A DNA stretch of 64,000 nucleotides from Magnetospirillum fulvum MGU-K5 (lineage in GTDB: Bacteria > Pseudomonadota > Alphaproteobacteria > Rhodospirillales > Magnetospirillaceae). Every line of letters starts with the position of its first letter. Positions within the stretch are counted from its first letter, which is position 1. The notes beneath the pieces are model-generated. The model saw only the letters and a program-made list of their open reading frames with translations, ran no database searches and was not told the DNA's origin. The translations under genes were made by a program, and so were the position numbers. The stretch lies in the NCBI RefSeq assembly GCF_000442515.1, contig NZ_AQPH01000001.1, forward strand, positions 1 to 64,000, read 5' to 3'. Positions 1-10,309 of the stretch are shown piece after piece.

Positions 1-2964
1 AGCCTGCCCGCGCGGGTCAGGGACTGGGCTGCCCGCTATCCCGATCATCCCGCACTGGTGACCGGGGCCGGAACGGTCGGTTATGCCGCGCTTGAGGCCC
101 GCGCCCTCCATCTGGCTGATGCCCTGCGCCGTCACGGGGCAAGGCGGGGGCGGCCGGTCGGGGTGCTGACCCATCGCTCTGCGCGTCTGCCCGAAATCGT
201 GTTGGCGATCTGGAATGCGGGCGCGGTCTATCTACCACTGTCCGCCGATCTGCCGCCCGAGCGGCTGGCCTTTATCGCCCAGGATGCCGGGCTGGGGCTG
301 ATCGTTGCGCTGGACGGACTGGTGCCGCCCGCCGGTCTTGACAATCTGCCCCTGCTGCGCCCGGAAAACCTGCCCAAAATCGCGCCGGTAGCGCGTCGGG
401 CGGCGGCGGGGCCAGACGGGGACGATCCCGCCTATATCATCTATACCTCGGGCTCGACCGGCCAGCCCAAGGGAGTCGTTCTCACCCATCACGGGCTTAA
501 CAATCTGGGCGAGGCGCTGGCCGCCGCGTTGGAGATAACCGCTGAGGACCGGGTGTTGCAGATGGCTTCGCCCGCCTTCGATGCCTGGATTTCCGATCTG
601 GCGATGGCCTGGGCGGCGGGGGCGGCGCTGGTTCCGGTCCGGCGCGACGAGATCGACGATATCGCCGGGATGGCGGCGACGATGACCCGGCTGGGCTTGT
701 CGGTGGCGACGATGCCGCCGTCCTATCTGCGCCTGTTCGGACAGGCCGATTTCCCCGGCCTTCGGGTTCTGATGACGGTAGGCGAGCCGCCGATCCCCGC
801 CGATGCCCGCCATTACGCCGCCCGGCTGCGCTATATCAACGGCTATGGCCCGACCGAGACCACCGCCGCCGCCGCGATCGGGCGCGTGTCGCCCGAGGCA
901 CGGCGGCTGACCGCCGGGGTTCCCCTTGCCAACACCAGCATCCATTTGCTCGATCCGGACGGACGGCCGGTTCCCCCCGGCGCAATCGGAGAGGTCTGGC
1001 TGGGCGGTGCCGGGCTGGCGGCGGGGTATCTCAACCGCCCCGATTTGACCGAGGCCGCCTTTGTCACCCGGCCCGAGGGACGATTCTATCGTAGCGGCGA
1101 TCTTGGCCAATGGAGCGGCGAGGGCGAGCTGGTGATCCTCGGTCGGGCCGACAGCCAGGTCAAATTGCGCGGGCAGCGGGTCGAACTGGGCGAGATTGAG
1201 CGACGGCTCGACGCCCACCCCTTGGTGCGCCACAGCGTTGTCCTGGTCGAAACGACCGAGCCGGGCGGGCAAAGTCTGTGGGCATTCGTCCGGTTGGAAG
1301 ATGGCGCGGCCCCGCCCGCCGCCGCCGATTGGCAGGATCATTTGTCGGCGGTTCTGCCGTCTTACATGGTGCCCTCGGCGGTCTTTGTCGTGCCCGATAT
1401 TCCGCTGACGGTTTCGGGCAAGATCGACCGTGCCGCGCTGCTGGCGCAGGTGACCGACGCGGGCGGCGCTGACAAGGACAGCCCGTTGCAGGACGAGATG
1501 GAGCGCCGGATCGCCGCCGTCTGGGCCGAGCATCTGGGCCGCGCCAGCATCGGCCGCGACGACGATTTCTTTGAATTGGGCGGCGACAGTTTGCGGGCGA
1601 TTGCCGTCGTCAACCAGTTACGGCGCAGCGTTCAATGCGCGATCAACGATCTGTACGAGCATCCCCGGCTGGCCGATTTCGCTAAACGCTGCCGCCCCAG
1701 GCCCGAGCATCTCCGCAGCCTGCTGCGCGACGCGGCGGCGGATTGGCGGGCCTATCAACGCAATCTTGACGCCTATGACGCCGAGCGCGACGCGATTCTG
1801 GCCGAAGCGGAACGGGCCTATGCCGCCCGCACCCAAGCCTGCCTGAGCGGGGAGGCTGGCGTGCGGGGCAGTTATGGCGAAGTTCTTCTGACCGGGGCGA
1901 CCGGCTATCTCGGCATCTATCTGCTGCGCGCTTTGCTGGCCGAGCCCGAGCGGCGGGTTACCGTGCTGGTTCGGGGAGCTGACGATAATGCGGCCCGGAC
2001 CCGTCTTGGCGGGCTGCTCCGCCACTATTTCGGGGCAAAGACGGGGGCGGCGCTGGAGGCCGATCCTCGCCTCACCATCCTGGCGGGCGATCTGCGCCAA
2101 GGCGATCTCGGCCTGTCGCCGGAGGAGCGCGACCGTCTGACGAAGCGGCTTGGGGCGATCTTCCATTGCGCCGCCAATGTGAAGCATTTCGGGCCGTACA
2201 GCGCTTTCGCCGCCGACAATGTCGCCGCCACCGCCAAGATGATCGCGCTGGCCGAGGCGGCCTCGGCCGATTTTCACTTCGTCTCGACCCTGTCGGTCTG
2301 CGGCAAGGCCCCCGATCACGGCTTCCGGCTGTTCACCGAAGATGACCCGGTTCCCGAGACGTTGGACGAGAATTACTACACCCGCAGCAAGCAGGAGGCC
2401 GAACGGCTGGTCGTCGCGGCGAGAGAGCGGCTGGCCAATGCCGCAATTCATCGGGTCGGCAATGTCGTCTTCGCCGCCGACGGCGGGCCGCTTCAGGCCA
2501 ACATCGGCGAAAACGCCTTCTTCCGCCAAGTGAGCGCCTTCCTCCGCCTCGGTGCGGTCCCCGCCGAATCTCATGTCTGGCTGTGCCATGTCGATTGCGT
2601 GGCACGCGCGATCGTGCTGTTGGCCGAACGATCCGGACGCCCCCACCTTACCCACCATATCGAAAATTCCGAGCGGCTGACCCTGGCCGACCTGATGCCC
2701 GAGCTTCACGCCTGCGATTTCGGCGGGTTCCTCGAAAGGCTGGATCGGGCGATCGACGCCCCGGCCCTGGCAGCGGTGCTGGCCGAGACGATGGAGACTT
2801 TCGGCCTGTTCCGTGGACTCTCCCCCCAATCCCGCGCCCGGCGGCTCGAGATCGTGTCAAGCCGGACGCAAACGAGGCTGTCGCAACTGGGGTTCGCGTG
2901 GCCTGCGGTTCCGCCTGAGGGATGGGCGGACGTCCTGCGCCGGGCGGCGGACGCGTTTAAATAG
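1..2964 (+). CDS. NRPS-like adenylation / carrier / thioester reductase protein (5' end outside window)
   Basis: Activates a carboxylic or amino acid as its adenylate, loads it on a phosphopantetheine arm and probably releases it reductively as an aldehyde or alcohol. Visible in order: the adenylation core with YTSGSTGQPKG (near 448-480), GYGPTET (near 841), YRSGDLG (near 1088) and the closing VSGKIDR (near 1411); a carrier domain with LGGDSL whose serine codon is at 1588; and a C-terminal NAD(P)-binding reductase domain with TGATGYLG (near 1891) and a YTRSK Tyr-Lys pair (near 2374). The frame stays open to base 1 with adenylation-like residues, so the GTG at 58 is internal and the true start lies outside. 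The FDAWISD motif keeps the Asp typical of alpha-amino acid substrates. Related architectures are Lys2-type and carboxylic acid reductases; the substrate cannot be told. Confidence 0.9.
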   Translation, partial: SLPARVRDWAARYPDHPALVTGAGTVGYAALEARALHLADALRRHGARRGRPVGVLTHRSARLPEIVLAIWNAGAVYLPLSADLPPERLAFIAQDAGLGLIVALDGLVPPAGLDNLPLLRPENLPKIAPVARRAAAGPDGDDPAYIIYTSGSTGQPKGVVLTHHGLNNLGEALAAALEITAEDRVLQMASPAFDAWISDLAMAWAAGAALVPVRRDEIDDIAGMAATMTRLGLSVATMPPSYLRLFGQADFPGLRVLMTVGEPPIPADARHYAARLRYINGYGPTETTAAAAIGRVSPEARRLTAGVPLANTSIHLLDPDGRPVPPGAIGEVWLGGAGLAAGYLNRPDLTEAAFVTRPEGRFYRSGDLGQWSGEGELVILGRADSQVKLRGQRVELGEIERRLDAHPLVRHSVVLVETTEPGGQSLWAFVRLEDGAAPPAAADWQDHLSAVLPSYMVPSAVFVVPDIPLTVSGKIDRAALLAQVTDAGGADKDSPLQDEMERRIAAVWAEHLGRASIGRDDDFFELGGDSLRAIAVVNQLRRSVQCAINDLYEHPRLADFAKRCRPRPEHLRSLLRDAAADWRAYQRNLDAYDAERDAILAEAERAYAARTQACLSGEAGVRGSYGEVLLTGATGYLGIYLLRALLAEPERRVTVLVRGADDNAARTRLGGLLRHYFGAKTGAALEADPRLTILAGDLRQGDLGLSPEERDRLTKRLGAIFHCAANVKHFGPYSAFAADNVAATAKMIALAEAASADFHFVSTLSVCGKAPDHGFRLFTEDDPVPETLDENYYTRSKQEAERLVVAARERLANAAIHRVGNVVFAADGGPLQANIGENAFFRQVSAFLRLGAVPAESHVWLCHVDCVARAIVLLAERSGRPHLTHHIENSERLTLADLMPELHACDFGGFLERLDRAIDAPALAAVLAETMETFGLFRGLSPQSRARRLEIVSSRTQTRLSQLGFAWPAVPPEGWADVLRRAADAFK

Positions 2965-3052
2965 AGGGATTTACCCCCCGGACGCCAAACATCGACCGAC
3001 GGCCGCACGTCAGGTGCGATCGATCGCGACAGAAGATGTTGGCTTGGGGAAA

Positions 3053-3128
3053 TGGTGGGCGGTGACGGGTTCGAACCGCCGACATCCTGCGTGTAAAGCA
3101 GGCGCTCTTCCAGCTGAGCTAACCGCCC
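3053..3128 (-). tRNA. tRNA-Val (anticodon UAC)
   Basis: On the minus strand a complete cloverleaf can be folded: acceptor arm GGGCGGT (3122-3128) pairs with ACCGCCC (3057-3063), the T loop is GGTTCGAACC, and the anticodon loop TTTACAC sits between CCTGC and GCAGG. The discriminator A and an encoded CCA are at 3053-3056. The gene lies just downstream of the HU gene. Confidence 0.95.
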
Positions 3129-3132
3129 AAAG

Positions 3133-3153
3133 GCCGGTCCCGGGGGGACCGGC
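3133..3153 (-). terminator. Hairpin downstream of HU gene
   Basis: Perfect 9-bp stem GCCGGTCCC / GGGACCGGC with a 3-nt loop, between the HU stop codon and tRNA-Val. Only a short T stretch follows on the minus strand, so termination may be partial and HU and tRNA-Val may share some transcripts. Confidence 0.55.
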
Positions 3154-3171
3154 AAAACGGCACTGGGGGTT

Positions 3172-3459
3172 TTATTGGATCGCGTCCTTCAGACCCTTGC
3201 CCGCCTTGAACTTCGGCAGCTTCGAAGCCGGAATCGGAATCTTGTCGCCGGTGCGGGGGTTACGCCCCTCCGTCGCCGCGCGCTCGGTAACCGCGAAAGT
3301 TCCGAAACCAACCAGCCGGACTTCGTCGCCTTCCTTCAGAGCATTGGTGATGGCCTGAAAAACGGCATCGACGGCGGTGGCCGCATCGGTCTTGGTCAGG
3401 CCGGTCGATTCGGCCACGGCCGCCACCAGATCGTTCTTGTTCGACAAGGTTGCCCCCAT
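3172..3459 (-). CDS. hupB: DNA-binding protein HU
   Basis: Small histone-like protein that bends and compacts DNA as a dimer in the nucleoid. The sequence shows the usual HU order: [10 protein letters not shown] at the N-terminus, VGFGTFAV, then the beta-arm with [16 protein letters not shown], ending in GKGLKDAI. The ATG at 3459 gives 95 residues. A TTG at 3447 preceded by a GGGGG run would give the more usual 91-residue protein starting (M)SNKNDLV and is a real alternative. It sits downstream of lon, the order common in alphaproteobacteria. The 160-bp gap to lon should hold its promoter. Confidence 0.95.
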   Translation of the reverse strand: MGATLSNKNDLVAAVAESTGLTKTDAATAVDAVFQAITNALKEGDEVRLVGFGTFAVTERAATEGRNPRTGDKIPIPASKLPKFKAGKGLKDAIQ

Positions 3460-3622
3460 GAATTTACAGAAAAAAACGGCCACACAGACCGCCCTATGGA
3501 CAGGATGCGGCAGTGTAATTCACGCTCTTTGAGAGCGTCAACCCGCAATGCAGCAATGGCGAACCCAAGACGATACGATCTGTCTCCCGCCGGACAGGAT
3601 TGACGGGAGACAGATCAGTCGC

Positions 3623-6037
3623 TTAATGGGTCAGCACACCACCCACGGCGGCACTGTCGGCTTCGGCGGCAACCTTGGCCGGAGTCTCGCCCTCGGTCTC
3701 GTCCCATTCGATTGCCGCAGGCATCCGCACCAAGGCGTGCTTCAACACTTCGTCGGCAGTGGCGACGGGCAGAATGGTCATCCCTTTTTTGACATTGTCG
3801 GGGATCTCGGCGAGATCCTTTTCATTGTCCTTGGGGATCAGCACCGTCTTGATGCCGCCACGCAACGCCGCCAACAGCTTTTCTTTGAGACCGCCGATCG
3901 GCAGAACCCGCCCGCGCAGGGTGATTTCGCCGGTCATCGCGACGTCGCGGCGAACCGCGATGCCGGTCAGAACCGAAACGATCGCGGTGCACATCGCGAC
4001 ACCGGCCGAGGGGCCGTCTTTCGGCGTGGCGCCTTCGGGAACGTGGACGTGGATGTCACGCTTCTCGAACGCGGTCGGCTTGATGCCCAGGCTGACCGAG
4101 CGCGACCGGACGTAGGAACGGGCGGCCTGCACCGATTCCTGCATCACATCGCCCAGCTTGCCGGTGTGGGCAAAGGTGCCCTTGCCCGGCATGCTGACCG
4201 CCTCGATCGTCAGCAATTCGCCGCCGACTTCGGTCCAGGCCAGTCCGGTGACGACGCCGACCAGATCGGTGTCCTCGACCTCGCCGAAATGATAGCGGCG
4301 GATGCCGGCATATTTTTCGAGGTTGCGAGGGGTGATCGCGACCTTTTCCTTACCCTTCGAGACGATCTCCTTTACCGCCTTGCGGGCGAGGTTGGCCAGC
4401 TCGCGCTCCATGTTACGGACGCCTGCTTCCCGCGTGTAATAGCGGACGATATGGCGCAACGATTCGTCGCTGATCGAGAATTCGCCGGACCGCAGACCCG
4501 CCGCCTTGATCACCTTGCCGAGCAGATGGCGCTTGGCGATTTCGACCTTCTCGTCCTCGGTATAGCCCGAGAGACGAATGATCTCCATCCGGTCCAGCAA
4601 CGGCTGCGGCATCCGCATCGTGTTGGCGGTGGTGACGAACATCACGTCGGACAGGTCGTAATCGACCTCGAGGTAATGATCGTTGAAGCTGGCATTCTGT
4701 TCGGGATCAAGCACTTCGAGCAGGGCCGAGGCGGGATCGCCGCGCCAATCCGCGCCCAGCTTGTCGATCTCGTCGAGCAGGAACAGCGGGTTGGACGACT
4801 TCGCCTTCTTCATCCCCTGGATGATCTTGCCCGGCATCGAGCCGATATAGGTGCGGCGGTGACCGCGCACTTCGGCCTCGTCACGCACGCCGCCCAGGCT
4901 CATCCGGACGAAATTGCGGCCGGTGGCGTGAGCGATCGACTTGCCGAGCGAAGTTTTGCCGACACCCGGCGGGCCAACTAGGCACAGAATCGGGCCTCGG
5001 ACCTTGTCGGTGCGAATCTGCACGGCAAGATATTCGAGGATGCGTTCCTTGACCTTTTCGAGGCCGTAATGATCGGCGTTGAGCACCTTTTCCGCCAGCG
5101 CAACGTCCTTCTTGACCTTGCTGCGCTTCTTCCACGGAATCGTCAGCATCCAGTCGAGATAATTGCGCACGACGGTGGCCTCGGCCGACATCGGGCTCAT
5201 CGACTTCAGCTTCTTCAACTCGGCCAGCGCCTTTTCGCGCGCCTCGGTGGTCAGCTTGGTCTTGGCGATCCGCTCCTCGATTTCGGCGATTTCATCCTTG
5301 CCGTCCTCGGTCTCGCCCAGTTCCTTCTGGATCGCCTTCAGCTGCTCGTTGAGGTAGTACTCGCGCTGAGTCTTCTCCATCTGCCGCTTAACGCGGTTGC
5401 GGATTTTCTTTTCCACCTGAAGGACGCCGATTTCGCCCTCCATGTAGGAATAGACCCGCTCCAGCCGTTCGGAGACGACTTCGATCTCGAGCAATTCCTG
5501 CTTGTCGGCGATCTTGAGCGCGAGGTGCGAGGCGACGGTATCGGCCAGCTTGGCCGCGTCCTCAATCTGATTGATCGAGACCAGCACCTCGGGCGGAATC
5601 TTTTTGTTCAGTTTGATGTATTGCTCGAACTGCGCGACCACCGAGCGGGACAGCGCTTCCAGTTCCTGCTGGTTGCCGGTCCGCTCGCCGATCGATTCGG
5701 CGCGCGCCTGGAAGAAGGCTTCGTTCTCGGTAAAGCCGGTGATCCGGGCGCGCCGCCCGCCTTCGACCAGAACCTTGACGGTTCCATCGGGCAGCTTCAG
5801 CAATTGCAGAACCGTCGAGACGGTTCCGACAGTATAGATGTCGTCGGTGGTGGGATCGTCCTGGGCGGCGTTCTTTTGCGCCACCAGCAGGATTTGCTTG
5901 TCCTCGCGCATCACGTCTTCCAGGGCGCGGACCGATTTGTCGCGGCCGACGAACAGGGGGACGATCATGTGCGGGAAGACGACGATGTCCCGGAGCGGAA
6001 GAACCGGGAAGATGTCGTCATGGGGGGCTTCGACCAT
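3623..6037 (-). CDS. lon: Endopeptidase La (Lon protease)
   Basis: ATP-dependent cytoplasmic serine protease that degrades misfolded and regulatory proteins. Of full usual length (804 aa). N-terminal substrate-binding domain begins [15 protein letters not shown]; the AAA+ module has Walker [10 protein letters not shown] and Walker [10 protein letters not shown]; the C-terminal protease domain has the Ser in [11 protein letters not shown] and the Lys in [13 protein letters not shown], forming the Ser-Lys dyad. It lies between clpX and the HU gene in the conserved clpP-clpX-lon-hupB order. The gaps on both sides are long enough for separate promoters; no heat-shock promoter could be assigned with confidence. 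Confidence 0.98.
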   Translation of the reverse strand: MVEAPHDDIFPVLPLRDIVVFPHMIVPLFVGRDKSVRALEDVMREDKQILLVAQKNAAQDDPTTDDIYTVGTVSTVLQLLKLPDGTVKVLVEGGRRARITGFTENEAFFQARAESIGERTGNQQELEALSRSVVAQFEQYIKLNKKIPPEVLVSINQIEDAAKLADTVASHLALKIADKQELLEIEVVSERLERVYSYMEGEIGVLQVEKKIRNRVKRQMEKTQREYYLNEQLKAIQKELGETEDGKDEIAEIEERIAKTKLTTEAREKALAELKKLKSMSPMSAEATVVRNYLDWMLTIPWKKRSKVKKDVALAEKVLNADHYGLEKVKERILEYLAVQIRTDKVRGPILCLVGPPGVGKTSLGKSIAHATGRNFVRMSLGGVRDEAEVRGHRRTYIGSMPGKIIQGMKKAKSSNPLFLLDEIDKLGADWRGDPASALLEVLDPEQNASFNDHYLEVDYDLSDVMFVTTANTMRMPQPLLDRMEIIRLSGYTEDEKVEIAKRHLLGKVIKAAGLRSGEFSISDESLRHIVRYYTREAGVRNMERELANLARKAVKEIVSKGKEKVAITPRNLEKYAGIRRYHFGEVEDTDLVGVVTGLAWTEVGGELLTIEAVSMPGKGTFAHTGKLGDVMQESVQAARSYVRSRSVSLGIKPTAFEKRDIHVHVPEGATPKDGPSAGVAMCTAIVSVLTGIAVRRDVAMTGEITLRGRVLPIGGLKEKLLAALRGGIKTVLIPKDNEKDLAEIPDNVKKGMTILPVATADEVLKHALVRMPAAIEWDETEGETPAKVAAEADSAAVGGVLTH

Positions 6038-6174
6038 TCTGCCTCGTAAGGTCTGCGGCTCCGACCATCGCGGAGCCGACGGGGGCGATGTGACTACCTA
6101 TGACGAAAGATTGTAATGAGGAAGGCTCTCGTCAAGGGGCGGTGGACACGGGCGGCGCTGTGACCGCCGCGACG

Positions 6175-6198
6175 GGAAGGAGCGACTGCGCTCCTTCC
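6175..6198 (-). terminator. Hairpin after clpX
   Basis: Perfect 10-bp inverted repeat GGAAGGAGCG / CGCTCCTTCC with a 4-nt ACTG loop just beyond the clpX stop codon. No T tract follows on the minus strand, so it could be an intrinsic terminator of reduced strength or a 3'-end-stabilising hairpin. Confidence 0.45.
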
Positions 6199-6213
6199 GC
6201 CACCGGATCGGCC

Positions 6214-7479
6214 TTAAGCGGAGGTACCGATATCCTCGCGCCGTTCGGAATAAATGTAGAGGGGCTGGGCGCGACCCTCGACCACTTCCTTGTTGACCAC
6301 CACTTCGTCGACTGCCTCGAGGCCGGGCAGGTCGAACATGGTGTCGAGCAGGATGCTTTCCATGATCGACCGCAGACCGCGCGCGCCGGTCTTGCGCTGG
6401 ATCGCCTTTTCCGAAATCGAGCGCAGCGCATCCTCGTTGAAGGACAGGCGGACGTCTTCCATTTCGAAAAGGCGCTGGTACTGCTTGACCAAGGCGTTCT
6501 TCGGCTTGGACAAGATTTCGATCAGGGCGCTGACATCGAGATCTTCCAGCGTCGCCAGAACCGGCAGACGGCCGACGAATTCGGGGATCAGGCCGAACTT
6601 CAGCAGATCCTCGGGCTCGACCTCACGCAGGATTTCGCCGGTACGGCGCTCGTCCGGACCGCGGACCTCGGCACCGAAGCCGATCGAGGTTCCCTTGCCC
6701 CGGCTGCCGATGATCTTTTCCAGACCAGCGAAGGCGCCACCGCAGATGAACAGGATATTGGTGGTATCGACCTGAAGGAATTCCTGCTGCGGATGCTTGC
6801 GCCCACCCTGGGGCGGCACCGACGCGACAGTCCCTTCCATGATCTTCAGCAGGGCCTGCTGCACACCTTCGCCCGAAACATCGCGGGTGATCGACGGATT
6901 GTCAGACTTGCGGCTGATCTTGTCGACCTCGTCGATATAGACGATACCGCGCTGGGCGCGCTCGACATTGTATTCCGCCGCCTGCAACAGCTTCAGGATG
7001 ATGTTCTCGACATCCTCACCGACATAACCGGCTTCGGTCAGGGTGGTGGCGTCGGCCATCGTGAACGGTACATCAAGGATGCGGGCCAGGGTCTGCGCCA
7101 GCAACGTCTTGCCGCAACCGGTCGGGCCGATCAGCAGGATGTTGGACTTGGCGAGTTCGACCTCGTTGCTTTTGGCACCGTGCTGCAATCGCTTGTAGTG
7201 ATTGTGAACGGCGACGGACAACACTTTTTTAGCGTGGTCCTGGCCGATGACATAGTCATCAAGGACGGCACGAATATCTTTCGGCGTTGGGACGCCGTCG
7301 CTGGAGCGGACCAGATGGGTCTTATGCTCTTCGCGAATGATGTCCATGCACAGCTCGACGCATTCATCGCAGATGAAAACGGTCGGCCCGGCGATCAGCT
7401 TTCTCACTTCATGCTGGCTTTTGCCGCAGAAAGAGCAATACAGAGTGCTTTTTGATTCGCCGCTGGTGGACTTGGTCAT
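6214..7479 (-). CDS. clpX: ATP-dependent Clp protease ATP-binding subunit ClpX
   Basis: AAA+ unfoldase that recognises tagged substrates and feeds them to ClpP. The N-terminal zinc-binding domain shows paired cysteines ([15 protein letters not shown]); the ATPase core has Walker [11 protein letters not shown], Walker [10 protein letters not shown], and the IGF-type loop region before GAEVRGPDE. The ATG at 7479 is chosen because it matches the family N-terminus ([15 protein letters not shown]) and is preceded by GGAG at good spacing; an upstream in-frame start at 7506 lacks these. The protein is 421 aa, normal for the family. clpP lies 142 bp upstream. Confidence 0.98.
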   Translation of the reverse strand: MTKSTSGESKSTLYCSFCGKSQHEVRKLIAGPTVFICDECVELCMDIIREEHKTHLVRSSDGVPTPKDIRAVLDDYVIGQDHAKKVLSVAVHNHYKRLQHGAKSNEVELAKSNILLIGPTGCGKTLLAQTLARILDVPFTMADATTLTEAGYVGEDVENIILKLLQAAEYNVERAQRGIVYIDEVDKISRKSDNPSITRDVSGEGVQQALLKIMEGTVASVPPQGGRKHPQQEFLQVDTTNILFICGGAFAGLEKIIGSRGKGTSIGFGAEVRGPDERRTGEILREVEPEDLLKFGLIPEFVGRLPVLATLEDLDVSALIEILSKPKNALVKQYQRLFEMEDVRLSFNEDALRSISEKAIQRKTGARGLRSIMESILLDTMFDLPGLEAVDEVVVNKEVVEGRAQPLYIYSERREDIGTSA

Positions 7480-7621
7480 CGAAGCTCCATTGGGTCTACC
7501 CCCCACATCCGCTTAACGTATGTTAGCCGCAGCTGACCCGACCAGACAATGACAATAATCTGTCTTTTCCCCAATAGATGGGGGGACGGGTCGCTGCGAC
7601 CGCGCGAGGGGAGGGGTGGGA

Positions 7622-8266
7622 TCAGGTGGAGGCGCCGTCTCCCTCGGGTACAGAGCGCTTGTTGACGACCTCGTCGATCAAGCCAAATTCGCGGGCTTCA
7701 TCGGCGGTCATGAACTTGTCGCGCTCCATAACCCGCTCGATCACCTCCAAAGGCTGGGCGGTGTGCTCAACGTAGATATTGTTAAGCCGAGCGCGGAGCG
7801 CAAGGATCTCACGGGCCTGAATTTCAATATCGGTCGCCTGCCCCTGGGCGCCGCCCGAGGGCTGATGGACCATGATCCGGGAATTGGGCAGCGAATAGCG
7901 CTTGCCCTTGGCACCCGCCGTCAGCAGCAGCGAGCCCATCGAGGCCGCCTGACCGATACACACGGTCGACACTGCCGGCCGGATATATTGCATGGTGTCG
8001 TAGATCGCCAGGCCCGAGGTGACGACCCCGCCCGGCGAGTTGATGTAGAAAGCGATGTCCTTGGTCGGATTTTCCGATTCCAGGAACAGCAACTGCGCGC
8101 AGATCAGGCAAGCGACGTCGTCATGGACCTGACCGGTCAGGAAAACGATGCGTTCCTTCAAAAGACGGGAATAGATGTCATAGGAACGTTCGCCGCGATT
8201 GGTCTGTTCGACCACCATGGGCACCAGCGTATTCATGTAGAGGTCGATAGGGTCTCTCTCGCGCAT
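7622..8266 (-). CDS. clpP: ATP-dependent Clp protease proteolytic subunit ClpP
   Basis: Serine peptidase forming the double-ring proteolytic chamber that partners ClpX. The sequence contains [16 protein letters not shown], the nucleophile Ser109 in GQAASMGS and His134 in IMVHQPSGG. The ATG at 8266 gives 214 aa, the family length, and is preceded by an AGAAGGA ribosome-binding site; the frame is open further upstream but that extension is low-complexity and unlike ClpP. It follows tig by about 100 bp, and the tig-clpP-clpX arrangement is conserved. Confidence 0.98.
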   Translation of the reverse strand: MRERDPIDLYMNTLVPMVVEQTNRGERSYDIYSRLLKERIVFLTGQVHDDVACLICAQLLFLESENPTKDIAFYINSPGGVVTSGLAIYDTMQYIRPAVSTVCIGQAASMGSLLLTAGAKGKRYSLPNSRIMVHQPSGGAQGQATDIEIQAREILALRARLNNIYVEHTAQPLEVIERVMERDKFMTADEAREFGLIDEVVNKRSVPEGDGAST

Positions 8267-8368
8267 GGTCCATCCTTCTGCGGTTCGCGACCCGGCCGGA
8301 GAAGGTCCGGCCGGAGCTTTCTGGGGCGGGAGGCGGCCGGACCGTTTCCGATCCGACCGCACGCCTTA

Positions 8369-9787
8369 TTATTCCGCCGACTTCTTGCGGGGTGCACGCT
8401 TTTTCGGCTTGGGGCTTTCCTCGCCCTCGCCGGACTCGGCCTGCTCGGCCTCGTCAGCCGCAAGTCCCTCGGCCTCGGCATGTTCGCGACGAAGATCCTC
8501 GGCCGCGACTTCACGGTCGGTGACCGACGCCTTTTCGAGGATGAAGTCGACGACCTTTTCCTCATAGACCGGAGCGCGCAGCGATTCGATCGCGTCCTTG
8601 TTCTTCTGATAGTACTGAAGAACCAGATGCTCCTGGCCCGGATAGGCGCGGGCTTCGTTGAGGATGGCGCGGTTGATGTCGTCCTGGGTCACGGTGACTT
8701 CATTGACCCGGCCGACTTCGGCCAGCAACAGGCCGAGACGCACGCGGCGCTCGGACAGGGTGCGGTATTCGGCCTTCAACTCGTCGTCGGACTTGCCTTC
8801 GTCAGCCGGATCGACCTGACCAGCCTTGCGGCCTTCCTCAAGCTGCTTCCAGATCGCCTCGAACTCGGACTCGACCATCGAGACCGGAACCGGGAAATCG
8901 TGGCTGGCGGCCAGGGCGTCGAGCAGGGCGCGCTTGACCTTCAGACGCGACGCGTTGGTGAGGTCGCGGCCGACTTCGGCGCGGATCGCGTCCTTCAGGG
9001 CGTCGAGGCTTTCCATCCCGACGGCCTTGGCCAGCTCGTCATTGATCTCGGCGGGCTTGCTTGCCTGGACTTCATGGACGGTGATGTCGAAGGTGGCGGC
9101 CTGACCCGACAGCGATTCGTTGCCGTAGCCTTCGGGGAAGGTGATGTCGATCACCTTGGTATCGCCCGCCGACACGCCGATCAACTGGTCTTCGAAGCCG
9201 GGGATGAAGGTGTTCGAGCCGAGCTTCAGCGAATAACGCTCGGCCGCGCCGCCGGGGAAGGGCTCGCCGTTCAGCTTGCCGAGGAAGTCGATCACCACCA
9301 CATCGCCGGAAGCGGCAGGGCGTTCGACCTTTTCCGCGGTGCCGTTGCGCTCGGAGATTCCGGCCAGAACGGTATCGATCTCGGAATCGGCGATGATCGC
9401 CTTGTCGCGCACCAGGCTGATGGTGGCGAAATCAACCAAGTTGATTTCCGGCATCACCTCAATGGCGAGGTCGAATTCAAGGTCGGTGCCCTCGGCGAAC
9501 GAGGTGATTTCGACCTTGGGCTGGGCGGCCGGGCGCAGCCCGCTGCTTTCGACGGCCTTGCCGATGGCGTCGTTGACGGCAGCTTCCAGAATCTCGCCCA
9601 ACACCGCCTGCGAGTATTTCTTGCGGACGATCGCCAGCGGCACCTTGCCCGGACGGAAGCCGGGGAGGCTGATGGTGCCGGCCAACTGGGTCAGCTTGTC
9701 CTGCATCCGCTGGTCGAGGTGGGAGGCGGGAACAACGACCTTGAAATCACGTCTTAGGCCGTCGGAATTGATCTCGGTTACCTGCAT
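8369..9787 (-). CDS. tig: Trigger factor (ribosome-associated chaperone / PPIase)
   Basis: Binds the ribosomal exit tunnel and nascent chains. Starts MQVTEINSDGLRRDFKV; the ribosome-binding signature region GFRPGKVPLAIVRKKY is present in the N-terminal domain, followed by the FKBP-type PPIase domain (GDVVVIDFLGKLNGEPF...) and the long helical C-terminal domain. The 472-aa product has an acidic then lysine/arginine-rich tail (PKPKKRAPRKKSAE), common in alphaproteobacterial trigger factors. The ATG at 9787 fits the family; the 57-bp upstream extension does not. Confidence 0.97.
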   Translation of the reverse strand: MQVTEINSDGLRRDFKVVVPASHLDQRMQDKLTQLAGTISLPGFRPGKVPLAIVRKKYSQAVLGEILEAAVNDAIGKAVESSGLRPAAQPKVEITSFAEGTDLEFDLAIEVMPEINLVDFATISLVRDKAIIADSEIDTVLAGISERNGTAEKVERPAASGDVVVIDFLGKLNGEPFPGGAAERYSLKLGSNTFIPGFEDQLIGVSAGDTKVIDITFPEGYGNESLSGQAATFDITVHEVQASKPAEINDELAKAVGMESLDALKDAIRAEVGRDLTNASRLKVKRALLDALAASHDFPVPVSMVESEFEAIWKQLEEGRKAGQVDPADEGKSDDELKAEYRTLSERRVRLGLLLAEVGRVNEVTVTQDDINRAILNEARAYPGQEHLVLQYYQKNKDAIESLRAPVYEEKVVDFILEKASVTDREVAAEDLRREHAEAEGLAADEAEQAESGEGEESPKPKKRAPRKKSAE

Positions 9788-9898
9788 CAGTCTTTCGCCA
9801 ATCGAGTCGAGTGGGTTGCATCCGGTGGCCCCGGCGCGGATCACGGGTCGCGACTGCCCGTCCGGCGAGCGCCCGTTGCGGAGCGATCAGGGGCACGC

Positions 9899-9983
9899 TG
9901 GTGCGGGCGAAGGGACTTGAACCCCCATGGCTTGCGCCGCTGGAACCTAAATCCAGTGTGTCTACCAGTTCCACCACGCCCGC
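9899..9983 (-). tRNA. tRNA-Leu (anticodon UAG)
   Basis: Class II tRNA on the minus strand. Acceptor GCGGGCG pairs with CGCCCGC, the anticodon loop TTTAGGT lies between CTGGA and TCCAG, a variable arm follows, the T loop is GGTTCAAGTCC, and discriminator A plus CCA are encoded at 9899-9902. It lies 111 bp upstream of tig on the same strand. Confidence 0.95.
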
Positions 9984-10141
9984 ATACGTTTTTATCCACC
10001 GCGCACGCACGATTCAGCCGCACGCGCGTGGGGCCGCCCCGTCGTGAACCAGTGTCTATACCATGTTCGTTCACATGGAAACAGGGAAAAGCCGGAGGGG
10101 GGCTCCCGCTCCCTTGGTCGGGGTGTGGCGGTGAATCGGAC

Positions 10142-10213
10142 TTGACTTTCGGGCTTCGGCTGAACTACCCTATCTAGCGTTAAAGCCGTGTTGATCATCT
10201 ATATATAGGATGA
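10142..10213 (+). promoter_or_regulatory. Candidate nrdD promoter with NrdR-box-like dyad
   Basis: TTGACT at 10142 and TACCCT at 10166 have 18-bp spacing and could be a sigma-70-type promoter. At 10195-10213 lies TCATCTATATATAGGATGA, a near-perfect dyad whose core CTATATATAG (10199-10208) fits the core of the known NrdR box (acaCwAtATaTwGtgt). A weaker match, ACCCTATCTAGCGTTA, sits at 10167-10182, about 29 bp away centre to centre and over the -10 element. NrdR normally represses RNR operons through paired boxes, so repression of nrdD is inferred. The rest of 9984-10309 shows no gene. Confidence 0.5.
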
Positions 10214-10309
10214 TAACGCGGCTTTCTCCTGCGCCCGACTGTTGTGGGGGCGTGTTCACCGGGTTGTTTGTCCCCCCCTTCCGCCCTGTTCTGCCTAAGG
10301 AATCCGCTG

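Noticed and set aside
232..1533. Long minus-strand open frame opposite the NRPS-like gene
   Set aside because: Antisense shadow of a high-GC gene; no homology-like motifs. The same holds for the long opposite-strand frames over lon, clpX, tig, the CHAT gene, ppk1, the 36826-38871 region and the phage genes.
2965..3052. Extra gene between the reductase and tRNA-Val
   Set aside because: Only 88 bp, with no start codon and SD combination; nothing is seen in it.
10070..10140. Cobalamin-riboswitch-like string upstream of nrdD (GGAAACAGGG, AAAGCCGGAGG, GGCTCCCGCTCCC)
   Set aside because: Some B12-box-like pieces are there, but the conserved core order and the closing stem are not, and the operon is class III RNR, which does not need cobalamin.
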